Assembly (NCBI RefSeq): GCF_022346925.1
Contig: NZ_JAKRNJ010000002.1
Coordinates: 588,277 to 652,276, forward strand
Source of the DNA: Microvirga sp. ACRRW
GTDB taxonomy: Bacteria > Pseudomonadota > Alphaproteobacteria > Rhizobiales > Beijerinckiaceae
Length of the DNA: 64,000 nucleotides
Direction of reading: 5' to 3'
Shown: in pieces, positions 1 through 8,031 of the stretch
Layout of the letters: every line of letters starts with the position of its first letter
Position numbering within the stretch: the first letter of the stretch is position 1
The notes under the pieces: generated by a model
Seen by the model: only the letters and a program-made list of their open reading frames with translations
The model's database searches: none
What the model was told of the DNA's origin: nothing
Program-made: the position numbers and the translations under genes

Positions 1-1908
1 CCCACCACCTCGGTTCCTTCCACGAGCGCCGCCGCGCGCCAGCCCAAAGGCTTGGCTGCAACCTGGACGAAGCTCTGGCCCTATCTGTGGCCTCAAGGGC
101 GGCCCGATCTCCAGCGACGCGTCTTCCTGGCCTTCGGCCTTCTCCTCGTTGCCAAGGGCGTGACGATGGTGACGCCGTTCGCCTTCAAATGGGCGACGGA
201 CGCGCTTGTGGCGGTGACGAGCAACGGCAATCAGGCGACTGAGGTCGCGGCGACGTCAGGCTCGTGGCTGTGGAAGGCGCCGATTCTGCTCACGATCATC
301 TATGCCGTTACCCGCATCGTCATGGCGGTGCTGACCCAGGTGCGCGACGGTCTGTTCGCGAAAGTCGCGATGCATGCGGTGCGCAATCTCGCGCTCCAGG
401 CCTTCGAGCACATGCACCGCCTGTCGCTGCGCTTCCATCTCGAGCGTAAGACCGGCGGCCTCACGCGCGTTCTGGAGCGTGGCCGCGAGGGCATCGAGGA
501 ATTGTCGCGCCTCATGGTGCTGACGTTGGTTCCCACCATTCTCGAATTCGTGCTGGTGCTGGGCCTTCTCGCGTGGGAGTTCAACTGGACCTATTCCGCC
601 GTCGTCTTCGTGATGGTGGTGATCTATCTCGCCTATACCTACAAGGCGACCCAGTGGCGGATTTCGATCCGCAAACAGATGAACGACTCCGATACGGACG
701 CCAACACCAAGGCGGTCGATTCACTGCTGAACTACGAGACGGTGAAGTATTTCGGCGCCGAGCAGCGCGAGACCGCGCGCTACGACCGCTCCATGGAGCG
801 CTACGAGAAAGCCTCGACGCAGACCTACACGTCGCTGGCCGTCCTCAATGCGGGACAGGCCGTGATCTTCTCCATCGGCATGGGCGTCGTGATGGTGCTG
901 GCCGCCCAGGACATCATGGCGGGCCGCGTGTCCGTCGGCAGCTTCGTGCTCGTGAATGCCATGCTGGTGCAGCTCTACATTCCGCTGAACTTCATGGGCA
1001 TGCTCTACCGTGAGATCAAACAGGCGTTGATCGACATCGACGACATGTTCAACATCATCGAGCGCAATCCCGAGATCCAGGACAAGCCGGAGGCGAAGCC
1101 GCTCGAAATCAAGCAGGCCGTCGTGCGCTTCGAGGACGTGCATTTCTCCTACATCCCGGAACGCCCGATCCTGAAGGGCGTGACCTTCGAGGTTCCGGCC
1201 GGGCACACGGTCGCCATCGTTGGGCCTTCGGGCGCGGGCAAGTCCACCATCTCGCGCCTGCTGTTCCGCTTCTACGAACCGACGAGCGGTCGCATCCTCA
1301 TCGACGGGCAGAACATCGCAGACATTCAGCAGGCATCGCTTCGCAAGGAGATCGGCATGGTCCCGCAGGACACCGTGCTGTTCAACGACACCATCGGCTA
1401 CAACATCCAGTATGGCCGCTGGGATGCGTCCGAAGAAGAGATGAAAGAGGCGGCGCGTCTCGCCCAGATCGACCGCTTCATCAACCTCCTGCCGGAAGGC
1501 TACGACACGCCCGTGGGCGAACGCGGCCTGAAGCTCTCGGGCGGCGAGAAGCAGCGCGTGGCGATCGCCCGCACGATCCTCAAGGCGCCTCCGATCCTGG
1601 TGCTCGACGAGGCGACCTCGGCTCTCGACACCTTTACGGAAAAGGAAATCCAGGATGCCCTCGACCGGGTCAGCCGGGGCCGCACCACGCTCGTGATCGC
1701 CCACCGCCTGTCCACCGTCATCGGGGCCGACGAGATCATCGTCCTCGACCACGGGCGCATCGTGGAGCGGGGCAATCACGCCAGCCTCCTGGCGCAGGGC
1801 GGGGTCTATGCCTCCATGTGGAACCGCCAGCGCGAGGCCGACGAGGCCCGCGAAGCCCTCAAGCGCGTCGAGGACGAGGAGCGGACCAAGGAAAGCGTGG
1901 CAGGTTGA
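1..1908 (+). CDS. Atm1-type ABC exporter, fused permease-ATPase (5' partial)
   Basis: This is a half-transporter with an N-terminal six-helix transmembrane domain followed by an ATPase domain. The frame is open to the first base, so the start is probably outside the window; the first internal start is a TTG at base 52. Counting from base 1, Walker A (GPSGAGKST) begins near residue 408, the ABC signature (LSGGEKQR) near 512 and Walker B (ILVLDEATSALD) near 532. The transmembrane half carries the NYETVKYF segment common in Atm1/HMT1 exporters. Family members sit in the inner membrane and export glutathione- or sulfur-linked compounds or metal conjugates. The exact substrate cannot be read from sequence. 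psd follows after 53 bases. Confidence 0.93.
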   Translation, partial: PTTSVPSTSAAARQPKGLAATWTKLWPYLWPQGRPDLQRRVFLAFGLLLVAKGVTMVTPFAFKWATDALVAVTSNGNQATEVAATSGSWLWKAPILLTIIYAVTRIVMAVLTQVRDGLFAKVAMHAVRNLALQAFEHMHRLSLRFHLERKTGGLTRVLERGREGIEELSRLMVLTLVPTILEFVLVLGLLAWEFNWTYSAVVFVMVVIYLAYTYKATQWRISIRKQMNDSDTDANTKAVDSLLNYETVKYFGAEQRETARYDRSMERYEKASTQTYTSLAVLNAGQAVIFSIGMGVVMVLAAQDIMAGRVSVGSFVLVNAMLVQLYIPLNFMGMLYREIKQALIDIDDMFNIIERNPEIQDKPEAKPLEIKQAVVRFEDVHFSYIPERPILKGVTFEVPAGHTVAIVGPSGAGKSTISRLLFRFYEPTSGRILIDGQNIADIQQASLRKEIGMVPQDTVLFNDTIGYNIQYGRWDASEEEMKEAARLAQIDRFINLLPEGYDTPVGERGLKLSGGEKQRVAIARTILKAPPILVLDEATSALDTFTEKEIQDALDRVSRGRTTLVIAHRLSTVIGADEIIVLDHGRIVERGNHASLLAQGGVYASMWNRQREADEAREALKRVEDEERTKESVAG

Positions 1909-1961
1909 CGGGAGCCCCGGCTCCTGCCATCCCCTCCCAAACGCTATAAAGGCCTGAAAGC

Positions 1962-2663
1962 ATGACCGATATTCTGGAATCGATGCGCCGCATCTTCGTC
2001 CCGATCCACAAGGAGGGGTATCCCTTCATTCTGATCGCATTGATTGCGACCATCCTCCTGGCCTGGCTCTGGTCGCCGCTCGGCTGGATCGGCACCATCC
2101 TCACCGTATGGGTGTGCTACTTCTTCCGCGACCCGCCGCGGGTGACGCCCCTGCGCGAAGGGCTGGTGGTTTCCCCGGCGGACGGACGCGTGAACCTCAT
2201 CACCACGGCGGTTCCCCCAGCCGAGCTCAGCCTTCCCCCTGAGCCGATGACCCGCATCTCGGTGTTCATGAACGTGTTCGACTGCCACGTGAACCGTTCT
2301 CCGGTCACGGGTCGTATCGAGCAAATCCTTTACACGCCTGGCCTTTTCCTCAATGCCGAGCTCGACAAGGCGAGCGAGGACAATGAGCGCAACGCCCTCG
2401 TCATCGAGACGGCGGGCACCCGCATCGGCGTGGTGCAGATCGCGGGCTTGGTGGCGCGCCGCATCGTCTCCTTCGTGAAGGTGGGCGATAGCTTGAGCAC
2501 CGGCGAGCGCTTCGGCCTCATCCGCTTCGGCTCGCGCCTCGACATCTACGTGCCGCTCTCCGCCCAGGTGCTGGTCGGCCTCGGCCAGACTGCAGTGGCA
2601 GGAGAGACCGTTCTGGCGGATCTGACCGCCAACGAGCCCGCCCGCCAGTACCGCGTCGGCTAA
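1962..2663 (+). CDS. psd: Phosphatidylserine decarboxylase proenzyme
   Basis: Converts phosphatidylserine to phosphatidylethanolamine at the inner membrane. The protein has 233 residues, the length of the short bacterial form. It carries the self-cleavage motif FGSRLD with Gly190-Ser191; in this family cleavage there makes the pyruvoyl cofactor at the serine. Two hydrophobic stretches lie between residues 20 and 55, and the conserved [17 protein letters not shown] segment is near 100. The gene for the preceding pathway step, pssA, lies 141 bases downstream on the same strand, which supports the assignment. A strong hairpin lies just after the stop. Confidence 0.95.
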   Translation: MTDILESMRRIFVPIHKEGYPFILIALIATILLAWLWSPLGWIGTILTVWVCYFFRDPPRVTPLREGLVVSPADGRVNLITTAVPPAELSLPPEPMTRISVFMNVFDCHVNRSPVTGRIEQILYTPGLFLNAELDKASEDNERNALVIETAGTRIGVVQIAGLVARRIVSFVKVGDSLSTGERFGLIRFGSRLDIYVPLSAQVLVGLGQTAVAGETVLADLTANEPARQYRVG

Positions 2664-2670
2664 AATCTTC

Positions 2671-2702
2671 GTCGATGGAGGCGGGGAACTGCCTCCATCG
2701 AC
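2671..2702 (+). terminator. Perfect 12-bp hairpin after psd
   Basis: GTCGATGGAGGC (2671-2682) pairs perfectly with GCCTCCATCGAC (2691-2702) across an 8-base loop, eight bases after the psd stop. No T run follows, so it is not a classical intrinsic terminator. It may be a processing or attenuation hairpin that lowers read-through into pssA. Confidence 0.5.
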
Positions 2703-2804
2703 CCACTTGGACGGAACTGTCCACAGCAGTTTGCGCTTCTCTGAAGACACGCAAACGGCCCAGCTCTCCTTGTGGGGAAGACTGGCTCCCCTTAGGTTGA
2801 TGCC

Positions 2805-3659
2805 ATGACTGATCTTTTCCCGCCCTTCGCTCCGGACCCGAACGAGCCGCGCAAGCGGCTCTTCAAGCCTGTGCCGTTCCGGATGATCATTCCCAACATC
2901 ATCACCCTGATCGCCCTGTGCCTGGGGCTCACCGCGATCAGGCTGGCCTTCGAGGGGCGCTATGAGCCTGCCGTCGTCGCGATTGTCGTGGCAGCCCTTC
3001 TGGACGGGATCGACGGGCGTGTGGCGCGGATGCTGAAGGGCACCTCCCGCTTCGGCGCGGAACTCGATTCCCTGGCTGATTTCGTCAATTTCGGCGTCAC
3101 TCCGGCGCTCATCCTCTACAGCTTCCTGCTGCACGAGCTGAAGGCCATCGGCTGGATCGCGGTGCTGGTCTTCGCCATCGCCATGGTCCTGCGCCTCGCC
3201 CGCTTCAACGTGATGCTGGACGATCCGCACCGGCCCGAATGGAAGAAGAACTTCTTCACCGGCATGCCCGCGCCTGCCGGGGCGCTCACCTCGATGCTGC
3301 CCCTCTATCTCTCGTTTCTCGGCTTCTCGATCGGTACGGCTGCGGCGCCCATCGCGCTCGTCTATCTGCTCGGGCTCGCTTTCCTGATGGTGTCGACCAT
3401 CCCCGTCTATTCGGGCAAGACCATCGGCTTGAAGGTTCCGCGTCACTGGGTTTTGCCGATCTTCGTGATCTCGGTGGCGGTCTTCGGCCTGCTCGCGAAC
3501 TTCCCGTGGGAGATGCTGACGGCCATCACGGTGCTCTTCCTGGCCTCGATCCCGTTCAGCGTCTTGCGTTACCGCCAGCTCGACCGGGCTCATGCGGCGA
3601 GCATCGCTCCTGTCCCGCAGCCGACGGTGCCGGACAGCGAGCCGCCTCCGGCCGCTTGA
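2805..3659 (+). CDS. pssA: CDP-diacylglycerol--serine O-phosphatidyltransferase
   Basis: Makes phosphatidylserine from CDP-diacylglycerol and serine, the step before psd. The 284-residue protein contains the complete CDP-alcohol phosphotransferase signature: Asp67, Asp70-Gly71, Ala74-Arg75, Gly84, Asp88 and Asp92, with the canonical spacing. Several hydrophobic helices follow, consistent with an integral membrane enzyme of the alphaproteobacterial and Gram-positive type rather than the peripheral E. coli type. The C-terminal 25 residues are rich in Pro and Ala and probably disordered. The psd-pssA adjacency is common in this order. Confidence 0.95.
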   Translation: MTDLFPPFAPDPNEPRKRLFKPVPFRMIIPNIITLIALCLGLTAIRLAFEGRYEPAVVAIVVAALLDGIDGRVARMLKGTSRFGAELDSLADFVNFGVTPALILYSFLLHELKAIGWIAVLVFAIAMVLRLARFNVMLDDPHRPEWKKNFFTGMPAPAGALTSMLPLYLSFLGFSIGTAAAPIALVYLLGLAFLMVSTIPVYSGKTIGLKVPRHWVLPIFVISVAVFGLLANFPWEMLTAITVLFLASIPFSVLRYRQLDRAHAASIAPVPQPTVPDSEPPPAA

Positions 3660-3750
3660 TTCAAGCGCGCCTGGTGCCATGTTGTGACCGGGCGTAGCCT
3701 TAAGCCCGAGAAGCAATCAACAACCGTGAAGGGCAGGGAAGCTCTTTAGC

Positions 3751-4413
3751 GTGGAGATCAAAGTGGCGTCTTCTTCCGAGGTGTCGAATTCAACCTTGCG
3801 TCCGAAGCTCGTTCTGGCTTCCGCCTCGCCCCGCAGGCTCGCCCTGCTTCAGCAGGGCGGCATCGAGCCCGATGCCCTTCTGCCCGCCGATGTGGACGAG
3901 ACGCCCCTAAAAAACGAAGGCCCCAAGGACCTCGCCAAGCGCCTGTCCCGCTCCAAGGCGGAAGTGGCCCGCAAGACCGCCCGCAACAGGGAGGATCTGA
4001 AGGACGCTTATATCCTCTCCGCCGACACGGTGGTGGTGGCGGGCGGACGCATCCTGCCCAAGGCCGAGGTGGTCGACGAGGCCGCCGCATGCCTGCGCCT
4101 GCTCTCTGGGCGCGCGCACAGGGTCTACACCTCCATCTGCCTCGTCACCCCGAAGGATTCGATCCGCGAGCGGCTGGTGGAGACCCGCGTGCGCTTCAAG
4201 CGCCTCTCCAAGGAAGAATTCGAGCGCTATATCGCCTCCGGCGAATGGCGCGGGAAGGCGGGCGGCTATGCCATCCAAGGCCTTGCCGGCACCTTTGTGG
4301 TGAAGCTCGTCGGCTCCTACACCAACGTGGTGGGGCTGCCGCTCTACGAATCCGTGGCGCTCCTGGACGGGGAAGGCTATCCCGTGCGCTCCACCTGGCT
4401 CGACGCCGCCTGA
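3751..4413 (+). CDS. maf: Maf-family nucleoside triphosphate pyrophosphatase
   Basis: Cytoplasmic house-cleaning enzyme; Maf proteins hydrolyse dTTP/UTP or modified nucleotides to the monophosphate. The N-terminal signature [10 protein letters not shown] begins at about residue 20, SADTVV is near 90, and the conserved GYAIQGLAG is near 170. The chosen GTG start gives 220 residues with about 19 residues ahead of the signature; a TTG about 45 bases downstream is an alternative. No strong ribosome-binding site favours either. yacG follows after a few bases, a common neighbour in alphaproteobacteria. Whether it is the dTTP/UTP or 7-methyl-GTP subtype is not decided here. Confidence 0.92.
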   Translation: MEIKVASSSEVSNSTLRPKLVLASASPRRLALLQQGGIEPDALLPADVDETPLKNEGPKDLAKRLSRSKAEVARKTARNREDLKDAYILSADTVVVAGGRILPKAEVVDEAAACLRLLSGRAHRVYTSICLVTPKDSIRERLVETRVRFKRLSKEEFERYIASGEWRGKAGGYAIQGLAGTFVVKLVGSYTNVVGLPLYESVALLDGEGYPVRSTWLDAA

Positions 4414-4432
4414 TCCGATGAGGAGCCTAGGC

Positions 4433-4639
4433 ATGGACCCCGCCAACGAGAACAACCCCCTGGCATCCGCCGGCAAGTGCCCGATCTGCGGCAAGCCTAC
4501 GGTTGAGGAATACAAGCCCTTCTGCTCCAAGCGCTGCGCTGACGTGGACCTGAACCGCTGGCTTACGGGTAGCTACGCCATTCCCGCCGTCGACGACCCG
4601 GAGGATCGGGGCGAGGACGACCGGGAAGACGGCGAATAA
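4433..4639 (+). CDS. yacG: YacG zinc-ribbon DNA gyrase inhibitor
   Basis: Small protein with the YacG zinc finger: CPIC followed 15 residues later by CSKRC, then DLNRWL. E. coli YacG binds the GyrB C-terminal region and inhibits gyrase. The protein from this ATG is 68 residues. An in-frame ATG at 4418 would add five residues and lies four bases after the maf stop, so the start is uncertain. The acidic tail is typical of the family. Confidence 0.9.
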   Translation: MDPANENNPLASAGKCPICGKPTVEEYKPFCSKRCADVDLNRWLTGSYAIPAVDDPEDRGEDDREDGE

Positions 4640-4739
4640 CTTTTCTTACAAATTTTTCTCGATGTGCGGCTGGACAGGCGGCAAAGGTCTGACTATACAA
4701 CCGCCCACGACGCGCACGGCTTTAAGCCGCGTATCGGAT

Positions 4740-4815
4740 GCCCAGGTAGCTCAGTTGGTAGAGCATGCGACTGAAAATCGCAGTGTCGGCGGTTCGACTC
4801 CGTCCCTGGGCACCA
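4740..4815 (+). tRNA. tRNA-Phe (GAA)
   Basis: A 76-base cloverleaf with encoded CCA. Acceptor arm GCCCAGG pairs with CCTGGGC, the D arm reads GCTCAGTTGGTAGAGC, the anticodon loop is CTGAAAA with anticodon GAA, and the T arm contains GGTTCGACTCC. Everything from the anticodon loop (4771) onward is part of the 47-bp island repeat. The 3' half is therefore supplied by the integrated island while the 5' half and promoter side are chromosomal. Confidence 0.97.
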
Positions 4816-4817
4816 TT
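4771..4817 (+). repeat. attL: 47-bp direct repeat inside tRNA-Phe
   Basis: Begins at CTGAAAATCG in the anticodon loop and ends two bases past the encoded CCA. It is identical to the copy at 29388-29434; the bases immediately outside differ on each side. A start at the anticodon loop is typical for tyrosine integrases that use tRNA genes. Confidence 0.95.
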
Positions 4818-4844
4818 TAAATCTCTGAAATAGTTATACTTTCT

Positions 4845-4903
4845 TGTGTCCCCGAGGTCTGCGGCCAAGGTGCATTTTTGGCTGGGGACACATTGGGGAC
4901 ACA
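4845..4903 (+). promoter_or_regulatory. Candidate integrase arm-type sites, tRNA end
   Basis: TGTGTCCCC (4845-4853) is followed by two copies of its inverted form, TGGGGACACA, at 4883-4892 and 4894-4903. The two copies are 11 bp apart from start to start. The same three-site arrangement recurs at 29197-29256 near attR. Location next to both att sites suggests integrase or excisionase arm binding (inference). Confidence 0.65.
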
Positions 4904-5035
4904 GAAGAAATCTGTCCGCCGTCGTTCGGTTGCGTAGGCTCTCATTCGTTGGGTTCACATCGGACCTGCGGCAGGATCTGCCGAGGCTATCAATAGAGCG
5001 CCGGAATGAAGCTGTAAGCCGCCGCTTCAGTCTCA

Positions 5036-6307
5036 CTATACAGACTTAGCCTCCGCGAAACGCCTCTGTGTCGCCTCGCAACGTGTCTTGATGAGACTCA
5101 CGATTCGTCCGAGGACCGGAGCATCGTTCCCTTGATCTCCGAAATCCCCATGCAGCTGCTCCGCAAGGGCAGGGAGCCGCTCCGCCATATCAAGCACCCG
5201 CCGCCGTACGCCTGGGAAGGCGAGATGGGCCGCCTTGGCGAAGCGCTCCCAATGCCGGGGCATGATCTGGTCGAACACGTCGTAGCCGCCCACCTTCATG
5301 GCAAGACGCGGCGTCAGATCAGGATAAGCGGCGGTGCACAGAACGTCATAGAGCGGGCTCAGCACGGCTCCGCCCGGTCTGTAGAGAAGGGAATAGTTCT
5401 TTCCATGCGCGTCGTGATTGCCGACGAGCATGTTGAAGATCACGGCATCCAGTAGCCGGGGAACGAAAAGGGCGGCAGGGCGGGTAGCCTTCCGAACTAG
5501 ATCGAAGGCCTGGACGAGGGTCGGTCCGCCCTCCGCTTCGTACTTGTACTCTGGTGGCACCCCTAGCGCCTGGCAGAAATCCTCCTGGTGCAGCCGCAGC
5601 AGATCTCCGCCAGCTTGCGCCACGCGGTCATAGCGCTCGACGAGGAGAAATGGCTGATCTTCCGCTCTTCGGATTTCGCCATGCGCCACATCGAGACCGG
5701 CTCGGGCGGCGAGCGCAAGGCAAAAGCCCTCGTTCGCTACGCTGTCGTCGATCCGGCTGATGGCGGGCTTGAGGATGTGCGATGACGGAGCGCCTTGAAG
5801 GGGAAGCGCGATCTGACCGTAGACGACCAGAACCGGCAGCTTGTCCTGTGCCCCGGCAAGGCTGATGCGGATATCCTTCTCGCCGGCGAGAAGAGGGCGG
5901 TTGGGCAGGTCCTTGATGATGGAGGCAAGCTCGCCCTCATCCAGAATCCGGTAGTTCTCTGCGTCTGCCACTGTTGCCGGCGTTTCGCCCGGGTGGACAA
6001 AGGTTACGGCCCCGGCGCATTCGCCACCGATTCCATCAAGAAGCGCAAAGTCGTTCCGGGCTGAGACGCCGAGCACGCGCGCCACCTGATCGCGCTTGCC
6101 CTCATCCGGCAGGAGCCCGGCGAAGAAGGGCCGCGCCGTCCTGTCGTCGAAGGGTTCCGCTTTGAGGGGCAGGGAAGCGGAGAGAGGCGTCGCATCCGCC
6201 GAGGCGAGATAAGCCTCGTCATAGGCAAAGGCGATCCGCCCAGCCTCCTGGTCGAGACGGCCGACCTTGCGGCCGCTCAGCCAGACATCAAGAGTTCGAT
6301 CCGCCAC
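5036..6307 (-). CDS. hipA: HipA-type serine/threonine kinase toxin
   Basis: Toxin of a type II toxin-antitoxin pair; E. coli HipA phosphorylates glutamyl-tRNA synthetase and induces persistence. All kinase features are present in 423 residues: the Gly-rich SLAGAQDK segment at 149-156, the catalytic loop NHDAHGKN at 297-304 with the probable catalytic Asp299, and the DFG-like YDV around Asp321. Length is close to E. coli HipA. The start overlaps the upstream hipB reading frame by 20 bases, so the two are translationally coupled. It is the first gene inside the island next to tRNA-Phe. The target in this organism is not known from sequence. Confidence 0.93.
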   Translation of the reverse strand: MADRTLDVWLSGRKVGRLDQEAGRIAFAYDEAYLASADATPLSASLPLKAEPFDDRTARPFFAGLLPDEGKRDQVARVLGVSARNDFALLDGIGGECAGAVTFVHPGETPATVADAENYRILDEGELASIIKDLPNRPLLAGEKDIRISLAGAQDKLPVLVVYGQIALPLQGAPSSHILKPAISRIDDSVANEGFCLALAARAGLDVAHGEIRRAEDQPFLLVERYDRVAQAGGDLLRLHQEDFCQALGVPPEYKYEAEGGPTLVQAFDLVRKATRPAALFVPRLLDAVIFNMLVGNHDAHGKNYSLLYRPGGAVLSPLYDVLCTAAYPDLTPRLAMKVGGYDVFDQIMPRHWERFAKAAHLAFPGVRRRVLDMAERLPALAEQLHGDFGDQGNDAPVLGRIVSLIKTRCEATQRRFAEAKSV

Positions 6308-6539
6308 TCTTCACCTCGATGCCGGAGGGGAGGGATAGGCCGATCTCGATCCCGAGTGCGGCAAGAACCTGCATCACCTTGCCGATCTGGGCAGTCGGCT
6401 TGCCCTTCTCGATCTCAACAAGCAGGCGCACCCCGACACCGGCCGTCAGGGCGAGATCGGGCTGGTTCAGGCCAAGTGCCTTGCGGGTCTCCCGCACGAT
6501 ACGGCCCAGTTGAGCAGGGTCTTGGATGATGTACTTCAT
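6288..6539 (-). CDS. hipB: HipB-like XRE antitoxin and autorepressor
   Basis: An 83-residue protein with one helix-turn-helix of the XRE/Cro type (LGRIVRETRKALGLNQPDLA, then the recognition helix before LLVEIEKGKPTAQ). It is encoded immediately upstream of hipA with a 20-base overlap, as in hipBA loci. HipB proteins neutralise HipA and repress their own promoter. The three matched palindromes just upstream of the start are the expected operators. The C-terminal tail after residue 72 is short and polar. Confidence 0.92.
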   Translation of the reverse strand: MKYIIQDPAQLGRIVRETRKALGLNQPDLALTAGVGVRLLVEIEKGKPTAQIGKVMQVLAALGIEIGLSLPSGIEVKSGGSNS

Positions 6540-6544
6540 GTTTA

Positions 6545-6560
6545 TTTCCCGAGCGGGAAA
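6545..6560. promoter_or_regulatory. hipBA operator O1
   Basis: TTTCCCGAGCGGGAAA: perfect 7-bp arms around a 2-base centre, five bases upstream of the hipB ATG. It shares the pattern TTTMCCGNNCGGKAAA with two further sites. Confidence 0.8.
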
Positions 6561-6593
6561 CTACATGGATTAGGGAGGAAATTCAATTCTGAA

Positions 6594-6609
6594 TTTCCCG
6601 AACGGTAAA
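6594..6609. promoter_or_regulatory. hipBA operator O2
   Basis: TTTCCCGAACGGTAAA: the same pattern with one mismatch between the arms. It starts 49 bp from the O1 start, so both sites may lie on a similar helix face. Confidence 0.78.
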
Positions 6610-6643
6610 TTTGTCAGGGATGAACGTAAAATGGTCGAGGAAA

Positions 6644-6659
6644 TTTACCGAGCGGTAAA
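6644..6659. promoter_or_regulatory. hipBA operator O3
   Basis: TTTACCGAGCGGTAAA: perfect 7-bp arms around a 2-base centre, starting 50 bp from the O2 start. It is the outermost site of the array. No further gene-like signal was found between here and 6777. Confidence 0.78.
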
Positions 6660-6777
6660 CTTAACCGATCAGGGCGACCATATATGCCATTCGATCAATG
6701 CTCTCCATCAGCCCTGGAAAATGCGGCAGGCAGCCCGAACCGCCTGCCGCAAAGACGAAATCGGTTGCCACTTTATG

Positions 6778-7161
6778 TTATGGCACGACCTCGACTTTCA
6801 TATCGACGGTGCGCTGGGCCCGGTTGCCCCAGCGGTCATTCTGAAAGCGGGTGTAGGTGAAGCTGTCCGCGCCCTGAAAGCCCTTCTTGGGAGTGTAGAC
6901 AGCCCGGAAACCTTGGATACGGGCTGAACCGTTCTTGGGAGCCTTCAGGATCGCCGGATCGCTGACGCCTGCCGCGCCGGTGCCCATCGACACCGAGCAG
7001 GACTTGCCGGCCTTCACCGTCATTCTGCCCTCGACGGTCCGGTTGTCCGCCGTCTGGAACGTTGGGACCTCGCAATCTGCCGCAAGGACCGGTGCGGCTG
7101 TTGCAAGCATCATGCCTGCAGCAGCGATGAAACAGATCTTTTTCATTGTCGTATTTGCCAT
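6778..7161 (-). CDS. Small secreted Ig-like protein, unknown function
   Basis: A 127-residue protein with a clear Sec signal peptide (MKKICFIAAAGMMLATAAPVLA, cut after the Ala-x-Ala). The mature part resembles the short beta-sandwich repeats annotated as Ig-like or cadherin-like (FTYTRFQNDRWGNRAQ near the end). Two cysteines in the mature chain (ADCEV and GKSCS) could form a disulfide. A start five codons downstream (7146) would begin directly at the signal peptide. It is the island's only recognised small export product. Function is not known. Confidence 0.65.
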   Translation of the reverse strand: MANTTMKKICFIAAAGMMLATAAPVLAADCEVPTFQTADNRTVEGRMTVKAGKSCSVSMGTGAAGVSDPAILKAPKNGSARIQGFRAVYTPKKGFQGADSFTYTRFQNDRWGNRAQRTVDMKVEVVP

Positions 7162-7469
7162 GTATAACGTTGCATTTAATGGCTCTGGGCCTGCCTGAGG
7201 CGATCTCGGAATGAGGCACTCCCAGGTCCACCGGATGGATGACGTTGGGGAAGAGGCGCGATTCTGGAGACGGGATTCTTTCGGCCGTTTTCCGCCTGCG
7301 AAAAACGACGGATTTTGTCACCGTCTCTTTGGCGGTAGGGGTCGGAACGATCAACACGCTGCTGGAAAAGCTCTTTTTCCTCAGCGGGACCGGATGACGG
7401 GTGAGACGCGGATAAGGGTCGATTTTGTCAATGTCGATTCAGGACACGGATTCTGAGCGGAAAGTGCCG
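7162..7469. other. Divergent intergenic region before the first resolvase
   Basis: About 300 bases without a convincing gene. It holds the 10-bp direct repeat GATTTTGTCA at 7311-7320 and 7421-7430, the second copy 39 bases before the resolvase start. This might be part of a recombination or autoregulation site; no crossover site was identified with confidence. Confidence 0.35.
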
Positions 7470-8024
7470 ATGAAAATAGGATATGCACGCGTTTCGACCG
7501 ATGAGCAGGATCCCGAACTGCAAGTTCGCGCGCTGAAGGCTGAGGGATGCGACCCGGTCTTCGTGGACATCGGCGTCTCGGGAACGCGCAAGATCAGGCC
7601 CGAACTCACGAATGCCCTAAACACCTTGAATGAGGGCGACGTACTTGTAGTCTGGAAGATCGACCGGCTCGGCCGCTCCCTGAGCCACCTGATCGGTCTG
7701 CTGAATGAACTGGGACAAAGAGGCGTTCAGTTCAAGTCGCTTCAGGACCCGATCGACACGACGACGCCCAGCGGAATGATGCACTTTCAGCTCCTGGCCG
7801 TGTTTGCCGAGTTCGAGAGGAATCTCATCAGCGAGAGAACGAAGGCCGGTCTCCAGGTGGCGCGCTCCCGCGGACGACGTCCCGGACGGCCACGGTCGCT
7901 GACGGCGGACCAGTGCTTCGATGCGCTGCTTTTCATGCACCAGGGAAGGAGCCTGCAGGACGTGGCAAGGCAGTACGGCGTTGCGCCGAGGACCCTGGCT
8001 CGTGCCCTGGATTGGAGCACGTGA
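7470..8024 (+). CDS. Serine recombinase (resolvase/invertase family), copy 1
   Basis: Small serine recombinase of 184 residues. The catalytic serine is Ser9 in GYARVSTDEQ. Other family blocks are VVWKIDRLGRSLSHL, the DTTTPSG segment and AEFERNLISERTKAGL. The C-terminal helix-turn-helix (SLQDVARQYGVAPRTLARAL) would bind the crossover site. The ATG chosen starts directly at the family N-terminus; a longer frame opens at 7425. The gene lies at one edge of the relaxase-exonuclease VII module, with a related recombinase at the other edge. Confidence 0.9.
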   Translation: MKIGYARVSTDEQDPELQVRALKAEGCDPVFVDIGVSGTRKIRPELTNALNTLNEGDVLVVWKIDRLGRSLSHLIGLLNELGQRGVQFKSLQDPIDTTTPSGMMHFQLLAVFAEFERNLISERTKAGLQVARSRGRRPGRPRSLTADQCFDALLFMHQGRSLQDVARQYGVAPRTLARALDWST

Positions 8025-8031
8025 ACCGGGC

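Noticed and set aside
1944..3716. Minus-strand open frame of 590 codons
   Set aside because: Shadow of psd and pssA in high-G+C DNA. Arg/Asp/His/Gln-rich, low-complexity, no domain.
4722..5036. Minus-strand open frame of 104 codons covering tRNA-Phe
   Set aside because: Its C-terminal part is the antisense of the tRNA, a well-known spurious translation; no ribosome-binding site or domain.
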